A program made the position numbers and the translations under genes. 64,000 nucleotides of DNA, from NCBI RefSeq assembly GCF_000002425.4, contig NC_037253.1, positions 12,369,145 to 12,433,144 on the forward strand. The letters run 5' to 3'. This stretch comes from Physcomitrium patens (Eukaryota > Streptophyta > Bryopsida > Funariales > Funariaceae). The notes under the pieces were generated by a model. It ran no database searches, was not told the DNA's origin, and saw only the letters and a list, made by a program, of their open reading frames with translations. Below, one piece after another: positions 37,001 to 49,598 of the stretch (the stretch's first letter is position 1; every line of letters starts with the position of its first letter).

Positions 37001-37454
37001 TAAAATAGAATGGTTATAGCCAAAGTCAAGAAGACTAGAAATTCTTGAAACCAGACTTGAAGAAAGAAAAACGTTAACAAGAATAAAGAAGGCATTACTC
37101 TTGCCTCCATATATACTATTTAATTAAGGAGGTATGTGAAAATATTCTATAAGACATTCAACACATGTCAAACTTGCAAAACATGTGTCTAATTTGCAAG
37201 ACAAGTTTTCAACATGTGCATCATGTGGTCAGCTTCTAAAACACATGGTTGATATGTGTAATATGTGGTTAACTTCTTGATCAAGTTTTCAACCTATCAA
37301 TCACCTTCAAATACTTGTAAAGTTGAATTTGTATTTAATAATGCTTCTAAGAAGATTTCCACTAAGATATTATTAATTTAACTTAATTTTACATACTTTT
37401 ACCTAATCCATTTTATCTTCTCAATAATTAATTTAAATATTCATATCCATGACA
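36898..37454 (-). repeat. 5' LTR of element A3
   Basis: TGTCATGGATATG start on the - strand at 37454, end TTTAATA at 36898; 557 bases, close to the 554 of A1. Shares the GACACATG repeats of the U3 and the TAGTATATATGG box. An (AT)n run at 36968-36999 interrupts it. Confidence 0.8.
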
Positions 37455-39539
37455 CAAAGATTTTTTCTTTAAAATAATACAAGATAGCATTGCATTTTAT
37501 TATGATTATTATTATCTTTAATATTTTTTGAAGTATTGAAATTTCTATTCTTTGATAATGCTTATTATAAATATCATGGTAAAGCATAAATATATGTATC
37601 ACTATTGTTTCTATATAGTAATAGAACATACATGAGAAAAAAAATATATAACATTTTTTATAAAATTAAGAATGAAGTAAAGTTCTACATTTCTTGCTTA
37701 TAAAATAATATTTAATTTTAAATATATTTATTAAAAAAATAGCTATCTTTTTATAGGTTTTTATTTTATAAACTTAATATTTTTTTATTAGCTTACAAAT
37801 TTATGCAAAATAAAGTCTAACATTAAATAACTAACAAATATTGGTATAATAGATTTGTGATTTCAATGCATTACAAAAGTCTTTTTGTGTATTTTTATGA
37901 ATTTACTAATTACACATTTTATATTACATCATAGTTAAAAATAAATAAATATTTGATCCTTAAATTTAGTTTAGAATAATTTATTTCTATATCAATAAGT
38001 AATATTTGGTGATTGTAGGTTTTTTAAATATATTTTTTTTTATAGTTATTGAAGAATATTTTTAAAAAATAATGGTCTTTATTAAATGAAAATATTTTTT
38101 TCTTAAATGTTTCTTTTAGTGTTACTGGTTTTGAAGAAGATAATCTTCTATTTTTTCTAATATATGAATTTAATATCTATTGATTTGCCATTGTCTTTTC
38201 TTTTAACCACACTTGCAAAAACTATTTTATACATATACAATATGAAAAAGTCAAATATAGGGCTTTAAACTTTAATTATGAACATAAGACACTTCCATAC
38301 TATTATAAGTTAAGATAATAATATCATTGCTAATAAAAAACTATGCAAAAAAAGAATAATAATAATAAAAAAAAAAAAAGTCTAATATGTTAATTACTCA
38401 GAAAGCTATCTGTTGTTTTTTCATAATACCTATTTGGCAATACCTTCTCTTATTATCATTTTTTTTATCATAAAAATTATTAGTAAAATAAAAAATGTAT
38501 TTTCCAAGCATTACTTAAATTCAAGAATTCACTACAGCATAATATAAGCTAATACATATTCCATCACAATTCTTAAACAAAAAAGTTTTGCAAACACATG
38601 TTCTTATTTCTAATAAAACCAAAAGTAGCAAAAGACTTCAAGGCATCAAATATATTTTTTGTCACAAGTATAGAATTTAAATCTACTTCCTTGAGAATTC
38701 GAGCCCATTACCAAGGCATTAGTCTACTTAGCTAAACTATCAAATAGAGACATACATGTATTTGTATAATGTCACATTTGATCTTGTTTTTATTAGTATA
38801 TACAATAGAAAATTGAAGCATTATATCAATGTAAAAACAAATGTATTAGATCTTAAAAATTAATAGATTTTTTAATTTTTTAAATAAATATTTTTATGTA
38901 AAAATAATATAGCTTATATATATATATATATATATATACACTTCTTGTATTTATTGAATACAATTAGATAAACTTAAATGAATATTTCTTTGATTTTTTT
39001 ATAATATATTTTTTAATATCTAAAATTAGATAATTTATTAATCTACCTAAAATATAGTCATTGTATAATTTGTTATTAACTATTTTAACTTTAAATTCAA
39101 TGTCAATCTATTATATAAACAAAATAGGTATTACACAAAGAGACAAAGAAGGGAATAAGGGAAATTCCAAGAACTTGAAGAACAAGAGTACTAGGGAATA
39201 TTTTTTCATGGATGTAAGCAATTAATGACCTACAAATAGTGTTTAGAATGTACAAGTAAATTTTTTATGTCCACCTCTACACAAGATGGCCTTGACACTA
39301 TAAATACCTATAAGTGAACTATAATGACCTATAATACCTATAATACCTATAAGTGAACTTAAAGAAAATTCTTGCAAAAACTACTTTTCAATGCATACAA
39401 ACTCTACATTCACTCAATTCATGCAATCTACACAAATATAAAATCTTATTTTCAACTCCACAAAAAGTTTACTCAAAATTTACTCAATGGTCACATTCAT
39501 AAATATTTATAAACTATAACCATTGACATGGAATACTAT
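37455..39539. other. AT-rich spacer with an LTR-like fragment
   Basis: No gene. Very AT-rich, (AT)n at 38917-38938. 39120-39500 has higher complexity and looks like part of an LTR: a CACTATAAATACC box at about 39298, a short tandem array of ATAATACCT/CTATAAGTGAACT units at 39301-39360, and a downstream CA-rich leader. On the - strand, 38741-38690 contains words resembling tRNA A and B boxes, but their spacing is too short. Confidence 0.45.
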
Positions 39540-41079
39540 GTAGTGTCCCATCAGTTTTTTGGCACAAAATGCATTTTAACATGCCCTAAGCATTTGCTCT
39601 CGAATGGGTGGACAAGAGTGTTCAACAGGCAACGATTACCTCTCCAGTAATTCAACAACACTTCACCTGTTAAACTAAATTGCAAATGTGTGCGAAGATC
39701 CTGGTGGTTTACTTCAACATCAACAATTCGAAAGACCACTTCACTGGCTCAGATAGATACTCACGAAGTGAAGAATTTGAAGACCAAGGCAAAGCAAAGA
39801 AGCATACACCTCCAAGAAATACAACCATTGCGAAGACATCCAGCAAACCTTTTAGAAAATTGCAATTAAAATGCACCACACCTACAATAAAGCTAAATCT
39901 AATGCAGCAAAATTATCAGCCAACTACGCTCATCTAACAATGACAGAAGCAGGTGTATATGAGTACTGTTATCAAAGTAATTAAAACTTCTAAAAGTAGC
40001 GAGCATGTGTATGAGGTTAAGAGAGCAAACATGAAGAGACCAACAGTGCAGGGACTAAAATAAAGGGTCGCTTACGCTCTCTGTTTTCATTGTATGACAA
40101 CTTTATTTTACACCGACCAGGATGTGTCTATACCTTTAATTTTGTACATAAGCTAAAGTATCCACTTTCAGGAGTGGGAAGCAGGCCACCAGTAATATGT
40201 ACAAAATATACCTACTATACTTAAGCTGATTACAGATACCCGAATAGTCTCCAAACGATAGCAAAGGATACATCCAGTTGGAGAGGTTTCATACAAAGCA
40301 ACTTGCGTTACCATTCAGAAGTTGTCTTCAAATTTGCAAAATCACTCCACCATCAAAAGGGAGAATGCCTCGACTATTCTAGCCTGCAAGTACAAACAGA
40401 CATCAGATTGAATGGTGACGCTAGATCTACGAAGCACTAACTATGATACCTCATCGATTCTTCAACTGCTGTATACCTTGACATACTAGCTTGTAATCCC
40501 TAACATTACTCAATATAAAGTAACATCACAGTTTCAAATTCTAAAACAACCTAAATGGAAAAATTCTATCCCTCATTAACTAAACGGCAGGCCCATGTTT
40601 TTTCTTTCTCAATTTAACTCTCAATCTAAGCATACCAAGTTCGCATGGTTACAAAGCCCAATGCACAGTTCTAATGATTGTGTATAGTCGAAAGATCATT
40701 GCTCAATGAATGTAGAGGAGCATTATTTCGGATCATCAGATGGACACCACACAGGAAAACCCTTATAAATCGTAATAAGGAGAAAAAATAGAACTAGAAA
40801 TAACAAGAGAACAACATCAAACGGTTGCAATCAGCCGATGTCTGCCATTTATACGGATTTACACTCTACAACTTTGAGAACCTCGCTCAAAATACACGAC
40901 TTCGTACCATGACCACGAAAGCTTCATCCCACAAAAGCCCACAAAGCAGGAAGATGAGACGAACTGAAGCAAACAAATTGCCCGATGACAATGTGTAGGA
41001 AAAAATAAAAATAAAAATAAAAAAAATCTCTTAATACGCATGTAAAGAGCACAGAAAAGATGTGCCTAGAACTACAATA
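39540..41079. other. Downstream flank and 3' UTR of TGD1
   Basis: Genic composition returns here. The 3' UTR of TGD1 (- strand) probably occupies the part next to 41079; its end cannot be fixed. The short open frames at 39551-39739 (-) and 39680-39937 (+) overlap each other and match no family, so I see no further gene. Confidence 0.5.
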
Positions 41080-42949
41080 TTACCCCATGGCTGCCTTCAG
41101 AGCATCCCCCGCGCCTTGGAAGAACACCCACGAAAGGATGAAGTCAGCTATGAATATGCAGACAAGAGAAATGACCACAGCTGACGTGGTTGATTCCCCA
41201 ACTCCTTTAGCTCCGCCAAGTGTTGTCACACCCCAAGTGCAGCTCACAATGGAGATGATACCGCCAAACACAACAGACTTAATTGTCGTGCTTATTAAAT
41301 CCCATGGTTGCAAGGCCCTTGCGGCAGATTCAAGTATAATGTTAGCGCTCACATTGTAAACAGAGTCTGCAAGTAGCACACTAGCCGCCATGGCCACTGC
41401 GAAGCACATAGTGGTGAGAATAGGTAGAGCTAAACAGCATGCAATAACGCGGGGAGTCACTAAGTAGTCAACTGGGTCTGTCCTCAATACTCGCAGTGTA
41501 TCTGTCTGCTCTGATACCTGCAAGATAGCGGCGTCAGAAAAGAGGGTAAGAAAATGTAAGATGCGTAATACATGCTCATCGCAGAGTACAAAATGCGTTT
41601 TGTGTGGTGTAGAAAAAACCCTAATCATAGGGCATTCGGAGTTTAGCCTCGCTAAAAATGCTGACAGAAATGAAACCGGGCAGGAAGACCCTACGAATGA
41701 TGGAACGAACAATGTACCTGCATAGTTCCCAGCTCGGCAGCAAACGCACTTCCAACTCTGCCCGCCATAATAATAGCTGTCACCACAGGAGACAACTCTC
41801 TTGCCAACGCCAAGGCCAACACACCTCCAACTGACCTAGTTAATCCCAACCTGGCAAATTCCCGAACAAACTGCCAAATTGGTGTATAGTGTCAGGACGA
41901 TGCACACTGACAGCCGACAACCCACATCTCATTCATCAAATTGGGAGTTCATAATCCTTGCTTCTGTGTCCAATTCGGGGTACAAGAAAGTCCTAAATCC
42001 TTCAGTTGAACTAACATGACAGTACAAAAACAGAGAAGAAAGCAACTACAAACCTGTATCGTGAAAACCATTCCAACGAAAGAGGCCGTCAGGAGGCTGA
42101 CACCCAGTGATCGTGGTCCAACTAACTCTAATTGCTGCAAAGTGTTCCGAACATGTATTCTTCCTCTAAGTGTCCTGATTATCACCTGCAAATGAAATAA
42201 AACACAGACATGGATGCTTACATTTAAAACCCTTGCTCCACCCACTCTTCAGAAATTCTAGCTTAAGAATGATTAAATCTAGATGAAGTGAATGCGTAAG
42301 AAAATGGAGACTCCTGTAAAATTGTTGAGGATGTTTGGAATTAAGCATTCATATAGAACATGCAACAGATTTCGAGAACACCAATGCCCAACTTCAAATT
42401 GGTCCAGTCATAGCGCCGGTTGTGAAGTAACAGGTGAGGGATTATGCACAGCTGCGCGTAGTAAAGACCACGCAGGCGCTAATCGTTCGCAAGAACCACG
42501 CTCAAGACGGGAAGATGTTCACGAAAAAAAGATCGAGAACTAAATTGAGAGGGAGAGAGAGAGATGCTGAATACCTGTCCAGCAATAATGAAAGCAGCAA
42601 TGGCCCGCCAGAGGTAACGAGGAGGCATCCAACCAGCCAGCATGGGGCGAGTCTCGAATTCCTCGAGAGTCTCGGGAGAGGGAGTGGGACCACGAGCCCC
42701 ATCGTCGTCGTCTTGGCTGGGCAGGTCAACCTCTGCAGCAGCAGCATTCGCGGCCCTGACATGGGAAATTCGAAGAGGACCACGCCAGGCAGGCACAGAG
42801 CAAGCGAGGGGTTGAGGCAGGGCAGGGACACGGAGGGGCACGGAGCTCTTGGAGCGCAGGTGACCATCGCTGCTGCTGCTCCAGGTCCTCCTAACACTGG
42901 CCAGAGTAGGGGTAGGATGAGAGAGCAAGCGAGGCATTGCTTGCGCCAT
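41080..42949 (-). CDS. TGD1: TGD1, permease of the plastid TGD lipid importer
   Basis: Four exons on the - strand, 42949-42575, 42185-42054, 41870-41718 and 41517-41080, join in frame (all phase 0, GT-AG) to 365 residues. TGD1 is the MlaE-type permease that, with TGD2 (substrate-binding) and TGD3 (ATPase), moves ER-derived lipid across the inner plastid envelope. Residues 1 to about 90 are Ser/Arg/Pro-rich, a likely transit peptide, followed by an acidic QDDDDG stretch. The MlaE domain runs from about residue 112 to the end, with the hallmark segments [58 protein letters not shown] and a hydrophobic C-terminus ([12 protein letters not shown]). The start at 42949 is chosen for the plausible transit peptide; an in-frame ATG at 43099 with no stop between would add 50 residues. 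AT-rich transposon blocks lie on both sides. Confidence 0.96.
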
Positions 42950-43310
42950 AGCCACAGTGGAAACGCCAAACCCTGCGACCAGGATGAAGCTAAGTTCTAC
43001 TCCTTCCACACCATGACTGCGAACGAGCCACAAATGGGCGAATACAGCCACACTCGCACAATGCTTCTCAAATCCACTCCCGACGATAACATCGCACACT
43101 CACACACACACGCATTCACTTGTTCGCACTCTCCGTCTCTGTCACCATCTTCGTCGTCGACACCATTTTCGTCGTCTTCGTCTCCGTCGTCTGCATATCG
43201 GCGTCTGGATCCGCGCCTAAAGGGGTTGAGCCTTGACGTTCCAATCCCGGGTGCCACCGTGGCACCGCCACGTTCCCGCTCCTGGATCATCCCCTAACAC
43301 GTCCCTCTCA
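42950..43310 (-). promoter_or_regulatory. Leader and proximal promoter of TGD1
   Basis: GC-rich with many GAC/GAA trinucleotides on the - strand (about 43130-43200) and GTGTGAG-rich sequence near 43090-43110, typical of a long plant 5' UTR. Composition changes abruptly to AT-rich near 43320. No TATA box was recognised. Confidence 0.4.
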
Positions 43311-45231
43311 CTGTTACAATCTAGTTGCAATTTTGTCTTATAATTTGCGTGGTAATTTTTTTAAATTTTTAATATAATTTTTTATTTTTCATTTTTTATA
43401 TAATACGGTATTTTCACAATTTCAAAATGTTTATTTTTAATGTAAATAAGATCAATAAAAACATATGACTGGATTTTTAAGTTAATACATGTATTTATAA
43501 ACAATGTTTCTATTTGGATATCATGTTTCAAAAGAAACATATCATCAACCTAACCTGATTTTATTTATTTTGAAAGTATTTATATTTACTTAGGCAATAC
43601 AATTGTTTGTAACATCAAATCATTGGTAGGTCAAAATTTTCAATTATATACTAAAGAAGCTTAGTTATAAAAACATAAAGAGAAAGAAATTAATATATAT
43701 ATACACATATATATATATATATATATTCTTACTAACCAACATTATTGAAAATGTTGATGTGATTAATGTATCATTACTAAGTGTGCTTCTTTTGGCATTG
43801 AAAATTGATTTGTCTTCTTGGTACCAATTTTCAACCTCCAAATATTGTATCTTCAAATTAAAAGCACTTCTATTTTAGGATTTTATGTAAAATTAATCAA
43901 ATTAATTTAATTTTAAATATATTTTTAGTATTAAATTACAAAATATCTATAAATATATATTCAAATATTATATGTGTATATTTATTTGAAAAATGGATAT
44001 ATTTTGCTTCTTTGAATAGAAGTTTGAGTATTTTTTGTCAGATATCAATAAAAAAAATAGCAATTCAAGTAAAAATTGATAATAAATGAATAAATAAAAT
44101 CATATTTTCTATAGGTCCATGAATAATAATGCTTAAAATTTTACCTCCAATGGCACTTTTCAACATGTTTTGTTTTTTGACACTCTCCAACAACTAAAAC
44201 TTCATCTACATCCACAAATTCTTCAAAATGAAAAATGACTTGATGCATTCCAAAAAGACATAATGTCAACGAAACCACATTTGAAACTTTTTCATAAATT
44301 TTTGTTTCAAACAAATGTTATGTTTTCTTTGGAATTCTAATATATTATGCATCAATGTATTGCTTGACATCATCTTCCTCATTTCTTATTTGCATTGTTA
44401 TATATATATATATATTTATATTTAAGAATATAATTAACAAGCTGAACTAAAATACAAATTAACCTAAACACTGATATGAAAATTACACTTTCAGATAATA
44501 GCAATATTACACAAAACAACATTTTCATTATTTTCAACTTGATTACTAAAATTGTATGTACTTCTCTTCTTTTTTCTATAATATTGGAGATAACCGGCAT
44601 TGTTTATTAATGTTATATTTTGATTTTCTTTTTTATACATCTTTTCATATTTTCAATCCATCATACATTGAATTTGCATATTTTGAGGTCTACATAGACC
44701 ATGAATCATGTAAGAACTCATTTTCTCAATTAACACAATTAACAATGGACCTTTTTTAATATAAAGCTTTGTACAAACAATCCCATCAACATAGGTTGTA
44801 TCTTTTATTTTATTCTTTTGCTTAACAAAAAATAAAAAAGTGCATTTTTTGAAGTCCTTTTTTTTTTTTTTTTTTTTTTTTTAACTCAATAGTATGCAGT
44901 CTTATAATAGTATTTTATAAAATGAGGTTTTCAAAAACACCATCAATCAATATAAAGTGCTTGAATTTATATATTTTGGCTACTAAATTGAGACAATTTT
45001 TAGCATTTTTTCTTAAAAGAAGTCTATGTCAAATTTTATGCCATTGTAGATTTCTAGTCATGATTCTAAATATATTTGGATCGTAAAATACTTAGTAATG
45101 GTAATAGACTTTTAGAAGATTTCAATCGAACTTCTTCTACTTTAATATAAATTGAGAAAGGAATTATTATTTATTCTAGATTCTACATCTCAACTTCATT
45201 ATTTTGCACATCTTCAAAAATTTGTGGCACA
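43311..45231. other. AT-rich spacer
   Basis: No gene. Contains (AT)n at 43693-43726 and 44399-44415 and poly-T at about 44859-44881. Some stretches (44100-44360) have moderate complexity and may be old transposon sequence, but I could not assign a family. Confidence 0.5.
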
Positions 45232-45780
45232 TTTGGATGGATATTTGATTGTAACTTATATTGATTCATACTTAGATATTTTCAATTGATTATACTTGGT
45301 TATTATAATAGATAGCCGTATAGACTAGTATATTTATTTAAGTAACTAGAACTAGATAGAAATAAGTGGAAGTAGGTTAAGTTGTTGATATCTTATTGCA
45401 AAGTTTCCTAGATGCTTTATAGACTTCACATGTATTTATAAATGATTAGTAGATTAAAAACTAAGCTAATAAATTGGCCAATTGTTGCACAATTAGTCAC
45501 TTGTATTACAAGTTGGCCATATGGGACATATGTCAAAAACTTTTCTTACAAATTAGATACATGTTTTGCAAGTTGGACACATATCATATGGCATGTAAGA
45601 CATTGCCATTGTTCTTTTATAGATAGTATATACAGAAGCAAGAGTGAGTTTTTCTTGATTCTTATCAATTCTTTTCTTATATTCTATCTTGGTTTATTAC
45701 TTCCTATTATTTTTGCATATAGCAATAACTATTCTGGTTTCAATTCTATATCTATTAATTAATTTTTTTTTTTTTTCTTT
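45232..45780 (+). repeat. A-family LTR (A5), isolated copy
   Basis: Matches the A1 LTR along its length: GATAGAAATAAGTGGAAGTAGG, TTTCCTAGATGCTTTATAG, the CACATAT/GTTGGCCA repeats of U3, GATAGTATATACAGAAGCAAGAGTGA and TAGCAATAACTATT. Sequence just downstream resembles the start of the A internal region, so it was probably a 5' LTR, but gag is not recognisable. Ends are uncertain by about 20 bases. Confidence 0.7.
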
Positions 45781-46941
45781 TGATCATATGAGAGTATATT
45801 ATAATTTTTTATTATTTTGTTATGATTCATGGCATTAACAATTATTACCAAAGAATCTATCATAAATTCTTGTAACAACTTTCTACTTCATAAGATAGTA
45901 ACATATTTTTTATTTAGTTAAATCATTTAATACAAATAAAATTCTATTTAAATAATTTGTATACTCATCCTATTTTCTTTTATATCTTCATAACCATTCA
46001 TATCTCTATATCTCATATGGTCATGCTATTTGTGTTTTTTTCATAAAAAAATTAATAATATAATAAAGTAGTAAGTATACAAGATGTCTCTTGTGAATTT
46101 CTTGTAATAGACCTCTTCTCTATTAGACAACTATATTTTTCATCTCTTTCTCTTGTATTCTATTTTTAAGTACAATAAAAATAACCTTATTAAAAATTAG
46201 AAGATTATAAAGTTATTCATTAATAATTTTATTAAAGTAAAGATGCATGTATATATTATCACCATTCTCTCTGCTTTCTATTGATTCAAAAGATATTTTA
46301 TGTACTTGACAATAAAATGTAAAAAATATATGATGCTCTTTCAAACATTCTTCAAGCTCTCATATTATCTAAGTTGACAATTTTGTATTATATGCCATTC
46401 TCGCTCTATAAGCAATATTAACATTATATATGTAGAATTGCATATAACTTGCTTCTAATCCTTGTATAGTTAAAAGAAGAACTAATTAATAGCAAAATTC
46501 TCAAAGTATACAAAAACTATATGAACCACAACCCTACAAAATAGTATTGTCAATTTTTACATCAAGAGATGTAAATGCATGTACTAAAATATATTTTCAT
46601 ATATATTTTTTGAAACTCCTTAGTTTGGTCATCTTATTTATTAAATAACTATCTAATTAGCAATAGAAGATTTTCAATAAGTAGAACCTTAGTCTTCTCT
46701 TAATTGTTTAAAATTATTTCTATAATTGTACCAAATAAGTAGGTTAAATGTTCTTTTATATTTATATATATACTAATATAGTTTGACAAAATAGTAGGGT
46801 TTTCAAAAAAATCATAAATTGAAAGTCTTTTGAAATTGTTAAACTTTTGTATTACTTTCCATTATATTTTTTAAATTTTTTATGAATGATTGTTTGGTAA
46901 TATATATATATATAAGATTTAGCATTTATATATATATATAT

Positions 46942-46974
<33 letters not shown>

Positions 46975-47462
46975 ATGCCAAAATAATTCAACTATTTAAT
47001 CAAATTCAAATTATAAAAGTAAAATAAAAATTGTACACCACTTTGATGGCATTCAGTTGTCATGTAAAGATTGTTTTAGCAAAGCTAATTTTCTTTCTAT
47101 CCCCCTTCTACCCTCCCTTGTAATTTTACTAATTCTAATTCCCGTCATCGTCTTGGTGGAAGAAGAGAGTTTTCATGTTGAATTTAATTCAGTTAATTTT
47201 TGATTTTTTTAATTTTTTATTCATGCTTTCCAAATCAAATTATTGTGTTGCTTTTCTTACCAATACCTTCTCTTATTTCTTTTGTTATTGTTGTTGTTGT
47301 TGTTGTTGTTTCTTTTTTTTTTCTTTTTTTTTTTTTTTCTTCTTCTTATGGCAGAAGTAATCTATATCAGTTTATTACTTATAATTGATGCAACAAATTG
47401 ATATAGTTTTAGATCCAAAAATCATTTTAAATTTAGCTATAGTATCATTTGTATTCAATACC

Positions 47463-47499
<37 letters not shown>

Positions 47500-48250
47500 T
47501 TTTCCAATAAATAACATGTTATATATAAGATCAATAACAATAGTACTTCTTTATTTATTTCAAAATTATTCTAACTAATTTTAAAATTTTAAATTAATGC
47601 CTTTTATTGGAAAAAATATTCTAAGAAAAATAGATAATTTATCATTTAAAATTTTAAAAATAAGTTGGATAATTGAAAAAATTACAAAGATTATGCAAAT
47701 ATAAATTGAAACTTAAAATTAAAAAACAAATACAACCTTATTTAGAATACAAAAACAAAAATATTTCACTTCAATATTGAATCATAAATTTTTATATGGC
47801 AAACTTGAAAGCATTCGGCATAAAACTTTGTAAACAATTTTTTTTTTTTTTTTTTTTCATTACACAAAAAAACCAAGTTATTTATTTATTTATTTATTTA
47901 TAATCCTAGATTGGAAGTTATCTACTTTAAAAATTAATGCACATCTTTAAATCACTATGAATATTTAAAATAACTTTGAGGATTTTAAAAATTATTCACC
48001 GTTCTAATTTCAGAGATATTGGAAAATAGTGAAAAAAATTTAACATAAGATTCTAAAACATATAATTTGATTTTGAATTTCTGTTCTACAAACATTTGTA
48101 GCCAAATATGTCTTCCATCTAGCTTTTTATCTCTATCTTGCTTTATTTGAAATTTAGATTTTATTTTTAGAATACAATATTTACATGTGTGTACAATTAC
48201 ACATCGCGTGCTCTATTATCCTACCACACCCTAAGTGTAGAACCAAGCAT
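45781..48250. other. AT-rich spacer
   Basis: No gene supported. (AT)n at 46936-46973 and 47465-47493; a TTG/TTC triplet run at about 47281-47345 explains the two short overlapping frames there. 45830-46700 may be decayed internal sequence of A5 but does not translate convincingly. Confidence 0.5.
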
Positions 48251-48672
48251 GGACTCATTACTAATAGTTTGACGTGGGGGCGGTGATGGGAATTGCGAAG
48301 CCTCGAAGTGGACACGGAGTTCGGAAAATGTTGCACTCAAAAGACGGTTTGGTATGCCGTTGGGCGGGGGAGCGGGCCTCCGGCTTGGCCCTCATCCCAT
48401 CTCAGCCCAGCCTAGAGAAGGAGGGGGACTGGGGCACTGGGGAACCATCGACAACGAAGCCTACAACAACAACGAAGCCTACAACAACAACAAAGCCCCA
48501 GGCAAGGGAAGGGAAGGGGGGCACTGAAGCTCCACTTTCATAAAGTCCATTTGCTGTTGCACACTTCATACATTTCCATGCCCACCATTGCAGCAGCACC
48601 AGTGGTGTAGCCCTTCTTCTTCCCTTGTGCGTTCGTCTCCCTCCTGCCCCACCTCCGCTTCCGCCTCCGCCA
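48251..48672 (+). promoter_or_regulatory. Promoter and non-coding first exon of the unknown gene
   Basis: Composition switches to GC-rich at about 48250. A short tandem (AACGAAGCCTACAACAAC, about 2.5 units) lies at 48451-48495. A pyrimidine-rich leader, 48610-48672, ends in CCA|GTAAGC, a good splice donor at 48673. The start of transcription is not determinable but lies before 48610. Confidence 0.5.
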
Positions 48673-49578
48673 GTAAGCCTCCTCTCTCTACCGTTTCTCG
48701 CCTTGTGCGTTCTCTGTCTGTTCTTCGTTGCGGAGGTTTCCGTGTTGGGATGGGGGGACGTTGCTGTGTCCGTTAGATGGTATATGGTATATGGTGTTGT
48801 ATGTCCTTGAATGTGGAGAAACCCCAGGGTTAGGGTTTGGGGTTTGCGGATGGGCAGAGAGGGTGGGCGTTTTAGTTAGATTCCTGTGGTGGTGGTTGTG
48901 TTGTTGTTGTTGGAATTGAGTGATTGGTGGGGGACTTGGCGGAGTTGAATTGAGGTTGGTTTTGTTTGGTTGCGTGCTTGGGGTGTGAGTCGTCGGGAAC
49001 TGGTGCACTTGGGATGGGAATGCCATAGTTTTAGGTTTAGCGGGAGTTGTAGAGTGGGGTTGTTTTTGTGGTGGTGCGAGGAGATGGATGGCGTGCGTGG
49101 TTGGGGGTTGATGTGATATATTGTCACGGGATTGCGGAACTGTGTCTTGATATGCAGCAGTGGTGATTCACGCCCATCGATGTACTTTTCGAAACCCTCT
49201 TAATCATGATTTTGACGAAGAGTTTGTGGTGGTTTATAATTTCGCTGTGTAAGAGTATCGAGTAGGATCTAGGCCCGTCCTGTGCATGGTTTTGATGGGT
49301 CCTTTGTTTAACAGTTAGAAATGAGTTTTAATTCTCTTTTGACTGCGACCCTCTGCTGTTCAGAACCTCTCTGGTCGTCAAATGTTGACATTTATAGTTA
49401 TAGGATGATCTTCGTTGTCGTTATGAAATTTTTGTGTTTGCATTTTTGGCAACGTGCTTCGTCTCTAAGCTGCGACTAACTGTGTTTTTCCAAGGTCGTG
49501 GGTCCTAATTTAAATTCGCAGTTAGTCTCGTTCACAAATCCAATTTTGACTTTAACGTTCTGGCATTGTGCTGCGCAG
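48673..49578 (+). other. Long intron in the 5' leader of the unknown gene
   Basis: Donor GTAAGC at 48673, acceptor GCGCAG at 49573-49578, 906 bases, T/G-rich on the + strand as plant introns are, ending 20 bases before the start codon. The many ORFs seen in it on both strands are composition artefacts. Leader introns of this size commonly raise expression in plants. Confidence 0.6.
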
Positions 49579-49598
49579 ACATACATCCCTCGGAAAAA

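Larger units (their letters stand above)
22738..37454 (-). mobile_element. Ty3/gypsy element A3, split by nested elements
   Basis: This is the outermost element of the nested stack, same family as A1. On the - strand: 5' LTR 37454-36898 (TGTCATGGATATG start, about 557 bases), degenerate PBS region near 36870, and gag 36890-36166, including the fragment LCLYCKES and the HCSKKEYN knuckle remnant. Element B then enters. Post-insertion gag sequence reappears at 24631-24790, but in + orientation (see the inverted block). Integrase of A3 follows at about 23779-23390 on -, with SCNICLRQK. A fragment of its 3' LTR lies at 22892-22738 (TGCCATAGACATC start). Protease, RT and RNase H are lost or unreadable. 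At the B entry point the flanks are ATGAT and ATGGC, where A1 has ATGGT, consistent with a 5-base target duplication that has since mutated. Confidence 0.75.

Noticed and set aside
38690-38741. tRNA-like A and B box words on -
   Set aside because: TTTAGCTAAGTAG and GGGCTCGAATTCTC are only about 17 bases apart, no acceptor stem forms, and no partner copies are seen.
42434-43297. 287-codon frame on + opposite TGD1
   Set aside because: It is the antisense of TGD1 exon 1 and leader in a GC-rich area; the composition explains the openness and it matches no family.
47175-47388. Two overlapping 61-62 codon frames
   Set aside because: Produced by a TTG/TTC triplet run; low complexity.
48688-49127. 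Open frames on both strands in the leader intron
   Set aside because: T/G-rich intron composition gives Pro/Asn/Thr-rich frames on - and Val/Trp/Cys-rich frames on +; no conservation visible.
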